From Azadirachta indica (lineage: Eukaryota > Streptophyta > Magnoliopsida > Sapindales > Meliaceae), in contig CM040444.1 in the NCBI GenBank assembly GCA_022749755.1, positions 11,928,274 to 11,992,273 of the forward strand: 64,000 bases of DNA. Direction: 5' to 3'. Both the position numbers and the translations under genes were made by a program. Shown here piece by piece: positions 11,854-22,466 of the stretch (position 1 is its first letter; every line of letters starts with the position of its first letter). The notes beneath the pieces were generated by a model. The model was not told where the DNA came from. It saw nothing but the letters and a program-made list of their open reading frames with translations, and made no database searches.

Positions 11854-12780
11854 AGGGTTCGCGTCCCTCATCTTCTTGTTTTCACAATTTATGCACAAAA
11901 TATTTTAGATACTTATACTTTTCTCCCCTAATGTTTGTAAATATACACTTTCGTTCGGATATTTTATAAACCCAACAAACAGTCCCAAATGCTTCATCCA
12001 TTTGTTTTTTCACATTACTAATAAAATGTTCATGAGTTAATTTATAAAATTAACTAGATTTATTTCATAAAATTTAGACAGAATATTTTGTTTTATCAAA
12101 TAATATGAAAATAATTGTAACTTTTAAGATTTTTTTTATATACAAATGATCTAAGTGTTTATTTAATTTTTAGTTTGAAATATAAATATAATTCAGTTTT
12201 AATCATTCACATGTATTAAAAGTTTTTTTTTTTTAACTTAACACCGAAAGGTTGGTAATTACGTTTAAATAAAATAAATTTTTAACTGTAATCAACTAAA
12301 ATATTCTTATAAATTTTATTTATTTTTTTTTTATATTTAGAGTTTATCTTTAATATTTATAAAGATATAATAAGTAAAATTATTAATTTTCATATTATTA
12401 ATATTTATTCATATTTCAAATTCCTTCTATTTCAGATAAAAAAAAAAAAAAAAAAAACCTTGAGTGAACGTAAGAGACGAGATCATTTAACTATGGAAGC
12501 ATTAACTATTTTTCTGTCAACAATTACTCTTAAGCAATTGAATAAATTGAGATTAAATAAAGGATAACACTGTTTTCATTGGTAAATTTTATTGAAACAA
12601 CTCGACCCGGATCCAGTCCTGCAAAGGTCTCAAAATGAAGCCATGTGTCTTACGAAGCCTCTAAGTAAGCGACAATGCAATTTTTTCATCCTGCGTGCCA
12701 ACTGACTTTGAACCCTGTTTGGTAATCCTACCTGCGGTAGAAATACCATCAAAAGCAGAACGCCAGATAATTTTCGACAA
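11854..12780. other. ~0.93-kb segment present in RPC6 copy A and absent from copy B
   Basis: Sequence on both sides of this segment is contiguous in the duplicate near 18272/18273, so the segment was either inserted in copy A or deleted from copy B. It contains a long poly-A tract near 12439-12457 and a GC-richer block at 12600-12780. No terminal inverted repeat or clear target duplication is visible (AAAG against AAGG at best). Confidence 0.65.
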
Positions 12781-12835
12781 GGAGTTTGGGTGACGACTGA
12801 TGAACGGCACGGGAGAGTGTTTGGACGAGGTAAAA
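12781..12835 (-). promoter_or_regulatory. Displaced upstream part of the RPC6 5' region
   Basis: These 55 bases are closely similar to 18273-18328 in the duplicate. In copy B they lie directly next to the noncoding first exon; in copy A they are pushed about 0.93 kb upstream. They may be promoter or 5' leader sequence of the ancestral gene. Confidence 0.55.
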
Positions 12836-12982
12836 TGAATATGCGAATAGTTAGTTTAGGGAGGTTATTAATATTAGAGTCCCTTTAATTTTAACAAATA
12901 TCATATGTCCTTAAATATTATAAATACATAATAATTGGGTATAATAGATTAACAGCTACCATTATTAAATTATTACTTATTA

Positions 12983-13384
12983 GTAAGGATGGGTAGAACA
13001 CTAGATCGAATCGGACTGCATCGAAATTTTTGATTCCGTCCGGTATTTTATTTAATTCGAACTGGTTTTGGTTTTTAAAATAAAAAATTTAAAATTTTCA
13101 ATCTGATTTCGGTTTTAGTCCAAAAAACTTAAACCAGACCGAAAATATTATTGTTTAATATTTTTCATCTAAACGACGTCGTTTTATTATGTTTTCATTA
13201 AATGACATCGTTTAGTACACTGAAAGTTTTTAAAAAATAATAAATTTATTCAAAAATTGAATTGATCGATCCGATTTTAATATGATTCTAATATGTAATC
13301 GGTCCGATCCAATCTCAAAAATTTGAGACCCAAAATTTTCGAATCCAGTCTGGTTTTTCAAAATCCCAGCCCATGCCCACCCCT
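12983..13384. mobile_element. Non-autonomous hAT element (402 bp) with perfect 8-bp target duplication
   Basis: The flanks are ACTTATTA at 12975-12982 and again at 13385-13392, an exact 8-bp duplication. The left end begins GTAAGGATGGGTAGAAC and the right end, reverse complemented, begins AGGGGTGGGCATGGG, a degenerate terminal inverted repeat of the type seen in short hAT derivatives. The interior has repeated CCGGT/GGTTT words and no coding capacity. A related truncated copy lies at about 18345-18583. Confidence 0.8.
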
Positions 13385-13392
13385 ACTTATTA

Positions 13393-14225
13393 GAAACTTG
13401 TTTGTTATAAATAAATTTTATCATGGTATAAAGATCCACACATTATTTTTACTTCAATAAATATTACAATTTATAATTACTTTGACAATGTTATATATAT
13501 TAGGTAACACATTTTTTTCAATTTTATTACTATTTTAATTTCGTATAGTACTTTAATGTTATAATTTTTATACATTTTAACATTTTGAAAACTTTTAAAA
13601 TTAAAATATATGATACCATGGGTAAAACTCTTTAACTACTAAGGAAGAAAATATTATAATTGTTATAATTAAGTAAATTTTAATCATGCAATATTTAAAT
13701 ATTCAAAAGATTAAAATAAAAAGGGATACTTTCAACTGACTATTCTATCAACTGTTTTTCTGTTAATTCAATTAGTAGAGGGGTAAAGACATCTTTTAAT
13801 TTAAATTTTACTAAAATTGTAAAAAATATATTTGTTATGTTTTGAATTTTGAATTTGAGACTTGAATGACATGTTAATTACAAGTACACTACACTTAAAG
13901 TTATTTTATAAAATTAGTGCTAAATTTATAATTATTTATATATTTTTTATTGTGAATATATTTGTTTAATATATTATTTACTTTATTACACTTTTTTTAA
14001 TGAGTTTGTTTGATTCAAATATTTGTTTGATTAGGAGGAATTAATATAAAAAAATAGAACCATATCTTACATGTATGTTTGGTTGTAAGTAATGGAGAGG
14101 GGAAACTGAAATTAAGGAATCCTTTTTTAAAATATTCATTTGCTTGGTTGCAAGATGAGGGAGAATCTTGTTTTTCATAGCATATATACATTACTTGAAT
14201 CTTAATTAACAAATTATATATATAT
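13393..14225. other. Intergenic DNA; the part from about 13883 is duplicated at 18591-18945
   Basis: From about 13883 the sequence runs in parallel with 18591-18945 at high identity, for example the GGTTGTAAGTAATGGAGAGG region at 14081-14100. It belongs to the tandem duplication described for RPC6. No gene is seen. Confidence 0.7.
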
Positions 14226-14230
14226 ATACA

Positions 14231-14451
14231 GAGGTAAGATTAACAGTCCTTTTTTTACACAAAATCTAACATCAATTATAAACTATTAGATATAAGCACA
14301 TTCAAGGGTTGAAATTACATTTAACCATGTAATTAATGTATATTTAATATATATGTCAGATGTAATCTCAACCGTTAAATGTACTTATATCCAACGGTCT
14401 ACAATTGATGTTAGATTTTATGTATAAAAAAACAAAGGACTGTTGATCCTG

Positions 14452-14456
<5 letters not shown>
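14231..14456. mobile_element. Palindromic MITE, copy 1 (absent from the paralogous site)
   Basis: About 226 bp that folds on itself almost end to end: the first half (AAGATTAACAGTCC at the tip) is repeated in inverted orientation in the second half (GGACTGTTGATCCTGCC at the tip). It lies in a (TA)n tract, consistent with a TA target preference. The duplicated locus near 18945-18960 has the TA tract without the element, so this is an insertion visible against an empty site. No coding capacity. Confidence 0.85.
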
Positions 14457-14488
<32 letters not shown>

Positions 14489-14495
14489 AATAGAT

Positions 14496-15212
14496 AGGGG
14501 TAAGATCAACAGTCCTTTTTTTCACACAAATTTTTATATGATATTTTTATTTATATAAATTTTTACATCAATTATTAGTCCTTGGAGGAAGGGCATATGG
14601 ACAGTCAATAATATATTTAACAAATATAAAAAAATTCTTACAAACTCATTCAATAGAGTCTTTTATATTTTTTTTTCTTTTCTCTTTCTTACATCTAATT
14701 TATTAACCTCTCTCCCATCTTAATTTTTGTTTATTATATCTTGTCTCCTCAAACGTATTTCAATTTTAATTATCATTTATAAGTTAAAAAATCTATCAAT
14801 TAAATAATCTTTTTCTGAATATTTATATATTGTAATAAATTTTTAAAAATTCATGAGTTTTTTTAGATAAATTAATTAATTAAAATAATTTTTATTTAAA
14901 TTTTTAAGTTTTTTTAATTTGCATGTAATAATTAAAATAAAAATTAAAGTAGTTATTGAAATTTTTGAATTTTGAACTTATAATTGATAATTAAAATGAA
15001 AAAAATAATGAAGAGAGAGAATATGTAATAAGAAAAGATAAGTGGGAGAGAGATTTTACAAATTATTAAGTAAAAAAAAGAGACAGTTAAAAGTCATAAA
15101 AAGCCTTAATTAATGAATATAAAATATTTATTTAATCTTACCCCTCCACATATCCTTAATCTAAGGGTTAATAATTGATATAAAAATTTATGTAAAAAAA
15201 GGGGATTGCTGA
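14496..15212. mobile_element. Long palindromic element (~0.72 kb), copy A
   Basis: The tips share the AAGATCAACAGTCC motif of the short MITEs. The arms pair over most of the length: a CATCAATTATTAG block near the left end pairs with a mirrored block near 15160-15180, and CTCTCTCCCATCT on the left pairs with AGTGGGAGAGAGATT on the right. It is duplicated at 18961-19612, so it was present before the tandem duplication. No coding capacity. Confidence 0.75.
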
Positions 15213-15231
15213 TATATATATATATATATAT

Positions 15232-15347
15232 TGAAGCAGGATTAGCAGTCTTTTTTCTTTTATACAAAATTTTATATCAGTTATAAACCGTTGGATATAA
15301 GTACATCTAACAATTGAGATTACATCTGACCATATAATTAATACATC
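15232..15347. mobile_element. Half of a palindromic MITE, truncated at its centre
   Basis: The left arm of the short palindromic family is present (tip AGGATTAGCAGTC) but the sequence stops at the hairpin centre, where unrelated DNA begins. The matching position in copy B (19637-19861) holds a complete palindrome. The truncation point is therefore an edge of the tandem duplication. Confidence 0.75.
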
Positions 15348-15629
15348 CATTCTTAATCATATAATATTGTAAATATACTAAACAATGAAAATGAAATCAG
15401 TAAAATATTTTATTTTTAATATTTTTAAAAATATAATATGTTAATATTAAATAAATTAAATTCTTTAACTACATTCCTCATTTTTTTGGACTTATCCATT
15501 AATGAGCTTATCCGCTTTCAATCTCATCCTTTAATAATCAAACAAAAGAAGAGAAACAACACTGTTTATCTTCTTTAAAAGACTTTTGGTTCAAAATATT
15601 CAAATTTTCACCTTCTCTTTTCTTCAAGA
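15348..15629. repeat. 282-bp junction segment, also present in a QCR6 intron (32187-32463)
   Basis: From about 15350 to 15629 the sequence is nearly identical to 32187-32463 in the same orientation, ending in both places at CTTCTCTTTTCTTCA. Here it lies exactly between the truncated MITE and the truncated RPC6 copy, so it forms the duplication junction. It may be a fragment of a dispersed repeat or filler copied during repair. No coding capacity. Confidence 0.85.
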
Positions 15630-15696
15630 TGATGCGCTTATGTTCTGTTAGAGAATCAGCAAGTGCGTTTGAGTCCAATCATTTCCTCTTACTCAT
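15628..15696 (-). pseudogene. 5'-truncated copy of RPC6: first 22-23 codons, stop at codon 6
   Basis: The ATG at 15696-15694 and about 22 further codons match the intact RPC6 start (MSKRK at the N-terminus), but codon 6 is changed from CGA to TGA. Homology ends abruptly after the ATCATC codons, where the junction segment begins. The preceding splice acceptor AG, the leader intron and the noncoding first exon remain upstream to about 18340. It may still be transcribed from the copied promoter but cannot make RPC6. Confidence 0.85.
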
Positions 15697-16308
15697 ATCT
15701 ATTCAAAAAAACATCATTATAAGTAAAATCCAATACATCAAAAGAAGTATACACTAGGATTTTATGGACAAAGTTGAAATCAAATAATAAAGGTAATAAT
15801 AACAGTGTGTTTGAATTATAAATCAACATTGTGAATCTAAAGGCACTCATGAGTAATGACTTATTTAATGAAAAATTAACTAGGTAGAAGAAATTATATA
15901 TGTTAACCATATTCTTGTTAGTAGTGTTGGATCAATAGAAGGGACATGGAGACTCAATTAATAAAAACTTAATTATGTAGAAAAAATTCAAGTGTACTGT
16001 AGCAATGTCAATGGCTTTCAAAGATGAAATCAATAAAACCGTGTCAATGAGTTCAAGTTCTTGAATTGGCCGTAGGCAACAAAGATTTTATACTCTTATT
16101 GAGGACCTTTATCAAATAAAAACATGACCATAACAAGAAACCATGATTCAAACCTCTCCTTTGAGCACGTAATGTATACCCATTAGCCTTCTATTTTGTG
16201 GAATTCATGAATCATTTACATGGAAAATTTATCATTTTGTAAAAGTATGTTATGTAATTATGGAATGTACAGTATTTTCTGCATTTCACATAGACAGAGT
16301 TGAGCAGT
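15697..16308 (-). pseudogene. Leader intron of the truncated RPC6 copy, first part
   Basis: This aligns nearly base for base with 10769-11370 of the intact gene's leader intron. The alignment breaks at AGCAGTG (16302-16308) and resumes at about 17845 with TAGATATTCAATT, so the intron is interrupted by about 1.54 kb. Confidence 0.8.
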
Positions 16309-17844
16309 GTAAGTTCAGTGTGGATTTGAGTTTACACTAAATTATCTTATTCTTTAGTCTAACTTGGTGATTTGAATTGCAGAGTGTGGAGACACCCTCA
16401 CTTTTGCATAAAATCGATTCATTAATACTTGGTGGCAAAATATCCAGGAAGAAGAGACTTATTTTATAGTGTTAGCTTGGTGACCTTTTCAGCATTATTA
16501 GTAAATCATTTCTCATTGATGAAAGAGTGAAAAGTGATGTGAATCTCGCCAACGGCATGACAAAATCCAATACCAAACTCGACGTTGAACCTTGCCAACA
16601 ATATAATAAAAGTCAAAACCAACGTGATAATAAACCTTATCAATAATATAACAGAAATTCAACACCAAATGTGATACGAAACGCTAAGATTTTTAAGACG
16701 TAAGTTTGTTAAGTTTTGACCCGTTGCCTAACAAAAGAAGAACCAGAAACTATAGTTGTTTGAAAACGCCACACTAAGAATCTCAAAAATCACTAAAAAA
16801 TCAAAGTGATAAGTTTAGTTATTAAAAATTAATAAGTTCACAAGTTCTTAAAAGAATTAAAGAAATAATTTATTTCTTATTGAAAACCAATGTTCTGAAT
16901 TTCAACACAATGTTAGCTCTATATGAATAGGTTAATAAAAAATTTCTAAATAAAATAAAAACCCAAAATTAAGTAGGAATAAAAAATCTTAACTTATATA
17001 AGAATAAAAATTCTAAATTAAAGAAAAAATCATAATCCTAATCTAATTAAGAAATATAAAAATAACCATTTTAAACAAATTAGGAAATTAATTTTATATT
17101 ACATAAAGAATCTTTAACAGCCCAAATTATTCATGCGGCATCAGGATTTAGTAGCACAAAAATATTTTATTATTCTTCTTACAACCCACTTGAATTCTTG
17201 TCACGTATTTAGTCCATCTCTTGTAATTTGGCCCACTTGAAAATTTTAATGGATTATGTGAACGTTACCCTTAACTCTTTGCAAGCCCACATAAGAGTTT
17301 TCCACCTTATATGCATTGTTGCACGACTTTGTTCACACAAAAAAAGGAGTAAGGAAGATCCTTCTTGTTATTTTTGGTATTGTGTTGATGTTATGGAATT
17401 TGTAATAGCAAGCTTGCTTTTAGTGGTTAGTAACTAATGGTTGACACTTATTGAGGAGATAGTGTTCATGGTCCTAGGAATTCTTATTAATCCGATATAA
17501 TTTAGTCATCCTAACTCGGGAATTTGCTGGGTTAGAAAAGCAACTTTGTCGTTCAGGACTGAGTCAGCTCTGTGAGAGGATAGTTCAAACTTTTGAGTTG
17601 GAGTAGTTAATTATCCGTCAAAATCCTAACCATGTTCAAATCTTTTATGAATTCTTGCTTTACATGAAAAACTTGTTAATATTTGTCTAATTAAAATTCT
17701 CTTTAAAATGTTAAATCTTTACCTAATGGTAATTTAAACTTTTTGATTGATCTCATAGCTTAAAATGTTGATATACATGATCATCTAATTAATTTAATTA
17801 TAAGAACTTCAATTATAATAATGATGATGATGATAATAATTAGA
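16309..17844. other. ~1.54-kb segment unique to the RPC6 duplicate copy
   Basis: This stretch has no counterpart in the intact RPC6 intron. It contains a 69-aa plus-strand frame at 17228-17437 with no domain I recognise, a degenerate trimeric repeat at 16548-16683 and GAT/AAT triplets at its right edge. I see no reverse transcriptase or transposase similarity and no defined target duplication. It could be a decayed solo LTR or a captured genomic fragment. Confidence 0.6.
16548..16683. repeat. Three degenerate tandem units of 45-46 bp
   Basis: Units begin at 16548, 16594 and 16639. Each carries CCAA/TCAA, then an AAAxxCAAxACCAA core, then a GAxxxxxAACCTT-like end. They are diverged and lie in the insertion in the RPC6 duplicate. 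Confidence 0.7.
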
Positions 17845-18330
17845 TATTCAATTTTGTATATGTAGTGTTGATACTTTGCTTCTGTTCTGCTTCCTAAAAC
17901 CACAAATTGTGTTCCCAATCCAAGAATTCACCAAACCTTTATAACCATTAACCTAACTAAATTCCCTGGCTTAATAATTAAGATATAAAAGAAAATTTTG
18001 ATAGCAAAAAACATTCAAATCATTCATAACAAAATCTAAATTATTTAGAACATTCAAATTATATCTATTTCATCAATCTCTAAAGCAGACATATATATAT
18101 ATATATACACACTAAAGAAAAAAAAATTAAGATAGGGAGAAACAATAATACTTTTCAGTCCTCAACAATCTGGCAATTGAGCAATCTTGTTCGTCACAAA
18201 AAGATGAGGAAGAAATAGCGGCAAAAGTGGGGCAAGAGAGACTTGAGTGGAGAGGAGACGGTGAACTGAGTGGCAAAGAGTTTGGGTGACGACTGATGAA
18301 CGACGTGGGAGAGTGTTTGGATAAGGCAAA
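17845..18330 (-). pseudogene. Leader intron end, first exon and promoter of the truncated RPC6 copy
   Basis: This matches 11381-11853 and then 12781-12835 of the intact locus without a break. The splice donor region is conserved (AAAA|GTATTATTG on the minus strand near 18150). A minus-strand frame at 18127-18354 covers the area but has no recognised domain; its partial conservation probably reflects recent duplication. It preserves the uninterrupted 5' arrangement. Confidence 0.75.
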
Positions 18331-18344
18331 AGTGTTTTTATAAA

Positions 18345-18583
18345 ATAACGTCATTTAATGAAACAAAAAATTTTAAAAAAAAAATTTATTCAAAACCCAA
18401 ACCGACCTAAAAATCGAATTGATTGATGCGATTTTAATTTGATTCTAATATATAATCGGTCTAATTCGGTCCAGATTCTCCTTCCAATCAGTCCGGTCCG
18501 GTCTCAAAAATTTGAGACCCGAAATTTTCAGGTCCGGTCCGATTTTCAAAAATCCGGACCAAATCGAACCGTGCCCACCCCTA
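18345..18583. mobile_element. Truncated non-autonomous hAT element, relative of 12983-13384
   Basis: The right half matches the 13230-13384 part of the complete element, including the end GCCCACCCCTA. The left end is missing and the element abuts different flanking sequence, so insertion or deletion after the duplication changed this part. No target duplication is recoverable. Confidence 0.65.
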
Positions 18584-18960
18584 ATTGCACCACTTATACA
18601 CTTAAAATTATTTTACAAATTAGTGCCAAATTTATAATTTATTTATATTAATAAAAATATTTTTTATTGTGAATATATTTGTTTAATATATTATTTACTT
18701 TAAAATTAATTTTTAAATTACTCTTTTCTTTAATATGTTTATTTGATTACGAGGAATTAATAGAAAAAAATAGATCCTAATCTTACATGTACGTTTGGTT
18801 GTAAGTAATGGAGAGGGGAAACTGAAATTAAGGAATCCTTTTTAGAGTATTCATTTGCTTGGTTGCAAGATGAGAGAGAATCTTGTTTTTCATAGCATAT
18901 ATACATTGCTTGAATCTTGATTAACAAATTTTATATATGTATATACACACACATAAATAT

Positions 18961-19612
18961 ATAGGGATAAGATCAACAGCCCTTTTTTTACACAAATTTT
19001 CACACAATCTTTTCTTTTACATAAATTTTTATATTAATCATTAACTTTTAGAAGAAGAGTATGTGGAGGGCTAAGATTACATTTAATAAATATAAAATTT
19101 TTTACAAACTCATTCAATATAATCTTTTATATATTTTTTCCTTTTTCTTTTTTGCCTCTAATTTATTAAGCTCTCTCTCATCTTAATTTTTCTTTATTAT
19201 GTCTTCTCTCCTCAAACATATTTTAATTTTAATTATCATTTATAAGTTAAAAAATTTATCAATTAAATAATCTTTTTTGAGATAAATTAATTAATTAAAA
19301 TAATTTTTATTTAAATTTTTAAGTTTTCTAATTTGCAAGTGATAATTAAAATGAAAATTAAAATATTTATTTAAATTTTGAAATTTCAATTTTATAATTG
19401 ATAATTAAAATGAAAAGAAATAATGAAGAGAGAGAATATATAATAAAGAAGAGAAAAGTGGGAGAGAGATTGGTAAGAAAGAAAAGAATTAATAAATATA
19501 AAATATTTATTATATTTTTATTTCATTTAATCTTACCTCTCCACATATCTTTAATTTAAGAGTTAATAATTGATGTAAAAATTTATATAAAAAGGGCTAC
19601 TGATCCTGCCCA
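18961..19612. mobile_element. Long palindromic element (~0.65 kb), copy B
   Basis: This is the duplicate of 14496-15212, with the same tip motif (AAGATCAACAGCCC) and inverted arms, and several indels relative to copy A. The sequence just before it (18945-18960) is the site where copy A carries an extra short MITE. Confidence 0.75.
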
Positions 19613-19636
19613 AATATTATATATATATATATATAT

Positions 19637-19861
19637 GACAAAATCAACAGTCCTTTATTTTTACACAAAATCTTATATCAATTGTAAACCGTTAAATATA
19701 GGCACATCCAACGGTTGAGATTGAATCTAAGCATATAATTAATGCATTCATAATTAATACATATGTCAAATGCGATTTAGACCGTTGGATATGCCTATAT
19801 CCAACGATCTACATTTAATGTAAGATTTTATGTGAAAAAAAGTACTGTTGATTTTGCCCCG
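19637..19861. mobile_element. Palindromic MITE, complete
   Basis: About 225 bp with matching arms (tip AAAATCAACAGTCC; opposite tip GTACTGTTGATTTTGCC) and TA-rich flanks. It corresponds to the truncated half-element at 15232-15347. No coding capacity. Confidence 0.85.
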
Positions 19862-19882
19862 ATATATATATATATATATATA

Positions 19883-20270
19883 ATAATTTCAATCGAGCTT
19901 AAATATTATTAATATGTATTAGTCCATCACTACATATAGGAATGAATGATAACAACCTATGTATTTATTCATTTGGACTAGAAAATCTATGTTGTCTTTA
20001 GTATTTGTTCATTTCATTTGAACTTACTCTAAATATAACGAAAGTATGTAAATCAACCAATAAGCCCCATTAACCTTTTATTTTATGCAATTATCTTTAA
20101 TTATGTGAAATGGTTTGAGGCACGCTTAACACTTCTAAACCATCCTAAATAGATCGAATAACAGTAAAGAATAAGGGTTTTGTATTTCATAATAAGGTTT
20201 CTTATTTCTATTCAAAACTTTTTTACAAAATAAAAAAGAAGAAAAGTACATATATGAAAATATATATAAA
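19883..20270. other. Intergenic DNA, no gene seen
   Basis: AT-rich sequence between two palindromic MITEs; nothing recognisable. Confidence 0.55.
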
Positions 20271-20274
20271 GTAA

Positions 20275-20603
20275 AGGGATGCATCAACAGTCCTTTGACT
20301 TTATACTATTTATAAATTGTTAGATTTAAACATTTTAACAATTAAGATTTAATTTATTAATTAATACATATAATTAATGTATAATTAACATACTAAAATT
20401 AATAATGGAGATAAATTTTCTTACACACATTTTTATATTATTTATAATCTATTGAATTTAAGTATATGCAAATTAAGTTTGAATTTGATATATGTATTAA
20501 TTATATGATCAAATTTAATTTTAACTATTCGATGTGTTTAAATATAATGAATTACAAATGATATAAAAATTTATGTAAGAAAAGGAATCCTGATACATCT
20601 TAT
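20275..20603. mobile_element. Palindromic MITE, diverged copy (~330 bp)
   Basis: The tips carry GCATCAACAGTCC on the left and GGAATCCTGATACATC on the right, with partially pairing arms (TTTATATTATTTATAATC type). It is longer and more diverged than the 225-bp copies and may have a central insertion. Confidence 0.6.
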
Positions 20604-21430
20604 CAATAATATATGCATATGAAAAATATAGTTTCAATTGTTTATAAAGGGTATAAAATAATATGTAAAGGTAACCGCTATTAATTCTTTTCTATAAAAG
20701 AAATGTAAAAATATTGTAAAAGTATATTTCATACAGTAAATAATCAATTTCCAATGTTTTCTGGTAACAGTGAAAATACTAGTACGGGAACGCAATGGAT
20801 ATTATTCCTAGAAGCAGAAGGATTATAAACTTGGCTTTCATATTTGGAATTTTATATTAATTTCCAAATTAATATTCTTGTAATTATTAATGTTTTCAGA
20901 TTCAACGAACCTGGACGCTGTTTAATGTTCATCATCTCTCTATCTATTACTATTAGTTTAATATTATCGAAATCCAGATCAGAAGAGAAAATCCAGAGAT
21001 GGGTTCATGGTAGCTCAGCTTACATAAACAGGTAATTACTCATTATTTTATTTTGTTATTTTTTCAATTTTACAAGTGTTTGCTGAAGCAAATTTTTGTT
21101 TGCTACATGTTGCCAATATTTTGTTTTGCTTAATCACTACGGAGAGGCAAGTTGTAGAGACTGGACATTTTTTCTCCTTTCGAAAAGCCAATTTCTTTTT
21201 TTATTTCATTTTTAATTGAAAATTATGTGTTTGAAATTTGGAAATTGTAGAGATAAACTTTAAAATCATCGCGCCCATATGATATTAGACCAAGGGATAG
21301 TTAATATACTATCATTGACTTCTTTTTCTATGCTTTGCTTTTATAGTAATATCAAATTGTTTATATTTAAAATGAGCTCTTGTTACTTTCACAAATAACT
21401 ATTATAATTCTTTTATTTTATACATTTTAT
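20604..21430. other. Intergenic DNA, no confident gene
   Basis: A 63-aa frame at 20844-21035 ends at a possible splice donor (AACAG|GTAATT) and has slightly gene-like composition, but no matching downstream exon or known domain was found. It could be a gene relic. Confidence 0.4.
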
Positions 21431-21433
21431 TTA

Positions 21434-21666
21434 TAGATATAAGACAGGATCAATGACCCTTTCTTTTTACACAATTTTTTGTGTCAAATATAAACTATTA
21501 GATGTAAGTACATCTACTAATTGAAATTGCATCTGATTATATAATTAATGCATAATTAATAAATATATCAGATGCAATTTCAACTGTTGAATGTATTTAA
21601 ATCCAACAATTTACATTTGATATAAAAAATTGTGTAAAATAAGAGGTCCTTAATCCTGCCCCTATA
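21434..21666. mobile_element. Palindromic MITE in the SULTR upstream region
   Basis: About 230 bp with arms that pair well: GACAGGATCAATGACCC at the left tip pairs with the GGTCCTTAATCCTGCCCC tip on the right, and the inner CATCTGATTATATAATTAAT and ATATCAGATGCAATTTCAA blocks lie near the centre. It ends about 710 bp upstream of the sulfate transporter TATA box and could influence its chromatin or small-RNA status. Confidence 0.8.
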
Positions 21667-22376
21667 GATATTTAGAGCGAAAATTGCGTGAGAGTCTTAT
21701 AAGAATAACAAAATCTTTTGTTGGTAAAGGCTTTATAAGAATCCAATTCAAATATAATAAAATTAAGATGATACAAAAGGGGATGGGTTAGAGAAAGGGA
21801 GAGATTAATGCCTATATTATTAATAGAGTGGTGAACGGTTTAATATTCACCATCTTGCCCCGCCCCATTCTCCATATATGTACATAATTTAGTTGATATC
21901 TACTTCTAATTTAAAAAAATCTACCCACGTAATTTTAGAGACTCAAGCCCTTCTCTTGTATAAGAAAAAGAGACAAACACTTTACAGTCTAGGTGAATTT
22001 CTCTCCTATAATATTTAAAACTAAGATTGCTATTGAAATAGCAAATATTACTTTTTTTCCTTTAGTTTTTGATCAACTCAATATTGTAGTTAAGGGTCTC
22101 TGACTTTGAAGAAAATGAAAGCCAGCATAGGAATGATCAAGTTGCATACCTTAATAAACAACAAGGCTTAATTTCACATTTGATCCTCATATAATTAAGG
22201 TGTAAGATAACATTATCTTCTTAAGTCAAATACATCTCTCATTGCAAGTGACATTATTTTAACATTTAAATTCATATGCAAGTAAACAAATTGTAGCCCT
22301 TTTCGTATCTGGAATGTATGACATCCAGATACATACTTTCCCATCAGATCAAGACAAACCATTACTTTTTCAAGCC
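21667..22376 (+). promoter_or_regulatory. Upstream region of the sulfate transporter gene
   Basis: Two GAGAC pentamers (21938-21942 and 21970-21974) match the core of the sulfur-response element described upstream of SULTR genes in Arabidopsis. They are about 400-440 bp upstream of the TATA box. A pentamer is expected by chance at this frequency, so the assignment is weak. Confidence 0.3.
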
Positions 22377-22383
22377 TATATAA
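22377..22383 (+). promoter_or_regulatory. TATA box of the sulfate transporter gene
   Basis: TATATAA preceded by GCC lies 84 bases upstream of the MSRR start codon. It implies a transcription start near 22405-22415. This excludes the in-frame upstream ATG at 22314, which would precede the promoter. Confidence 0.65.
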
Positions 22384-22466
22384 TCAGCGGCTTCTCCCTG
22401 TCTCTTCCCCAACCCACATATTCCAACCGGTTGTTTAATCTATTCGCCTGCTATCAAGCTAGAAGA

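Noticed and set aside
11704..11898. 64-aa minus-strand frame, partly conserved at 18127-18354
   Set aside because: It overlies the RPC6 leader exon and donor site; conservation is explained by the recent duplication, and the two frames diverge where the 0.93-kb segment begins.
20990..21035. Possible tRNA A-box (GGTAGCTCAGC)
   Set aside because: No B-box or cloverleaf follows at a suitable distance.
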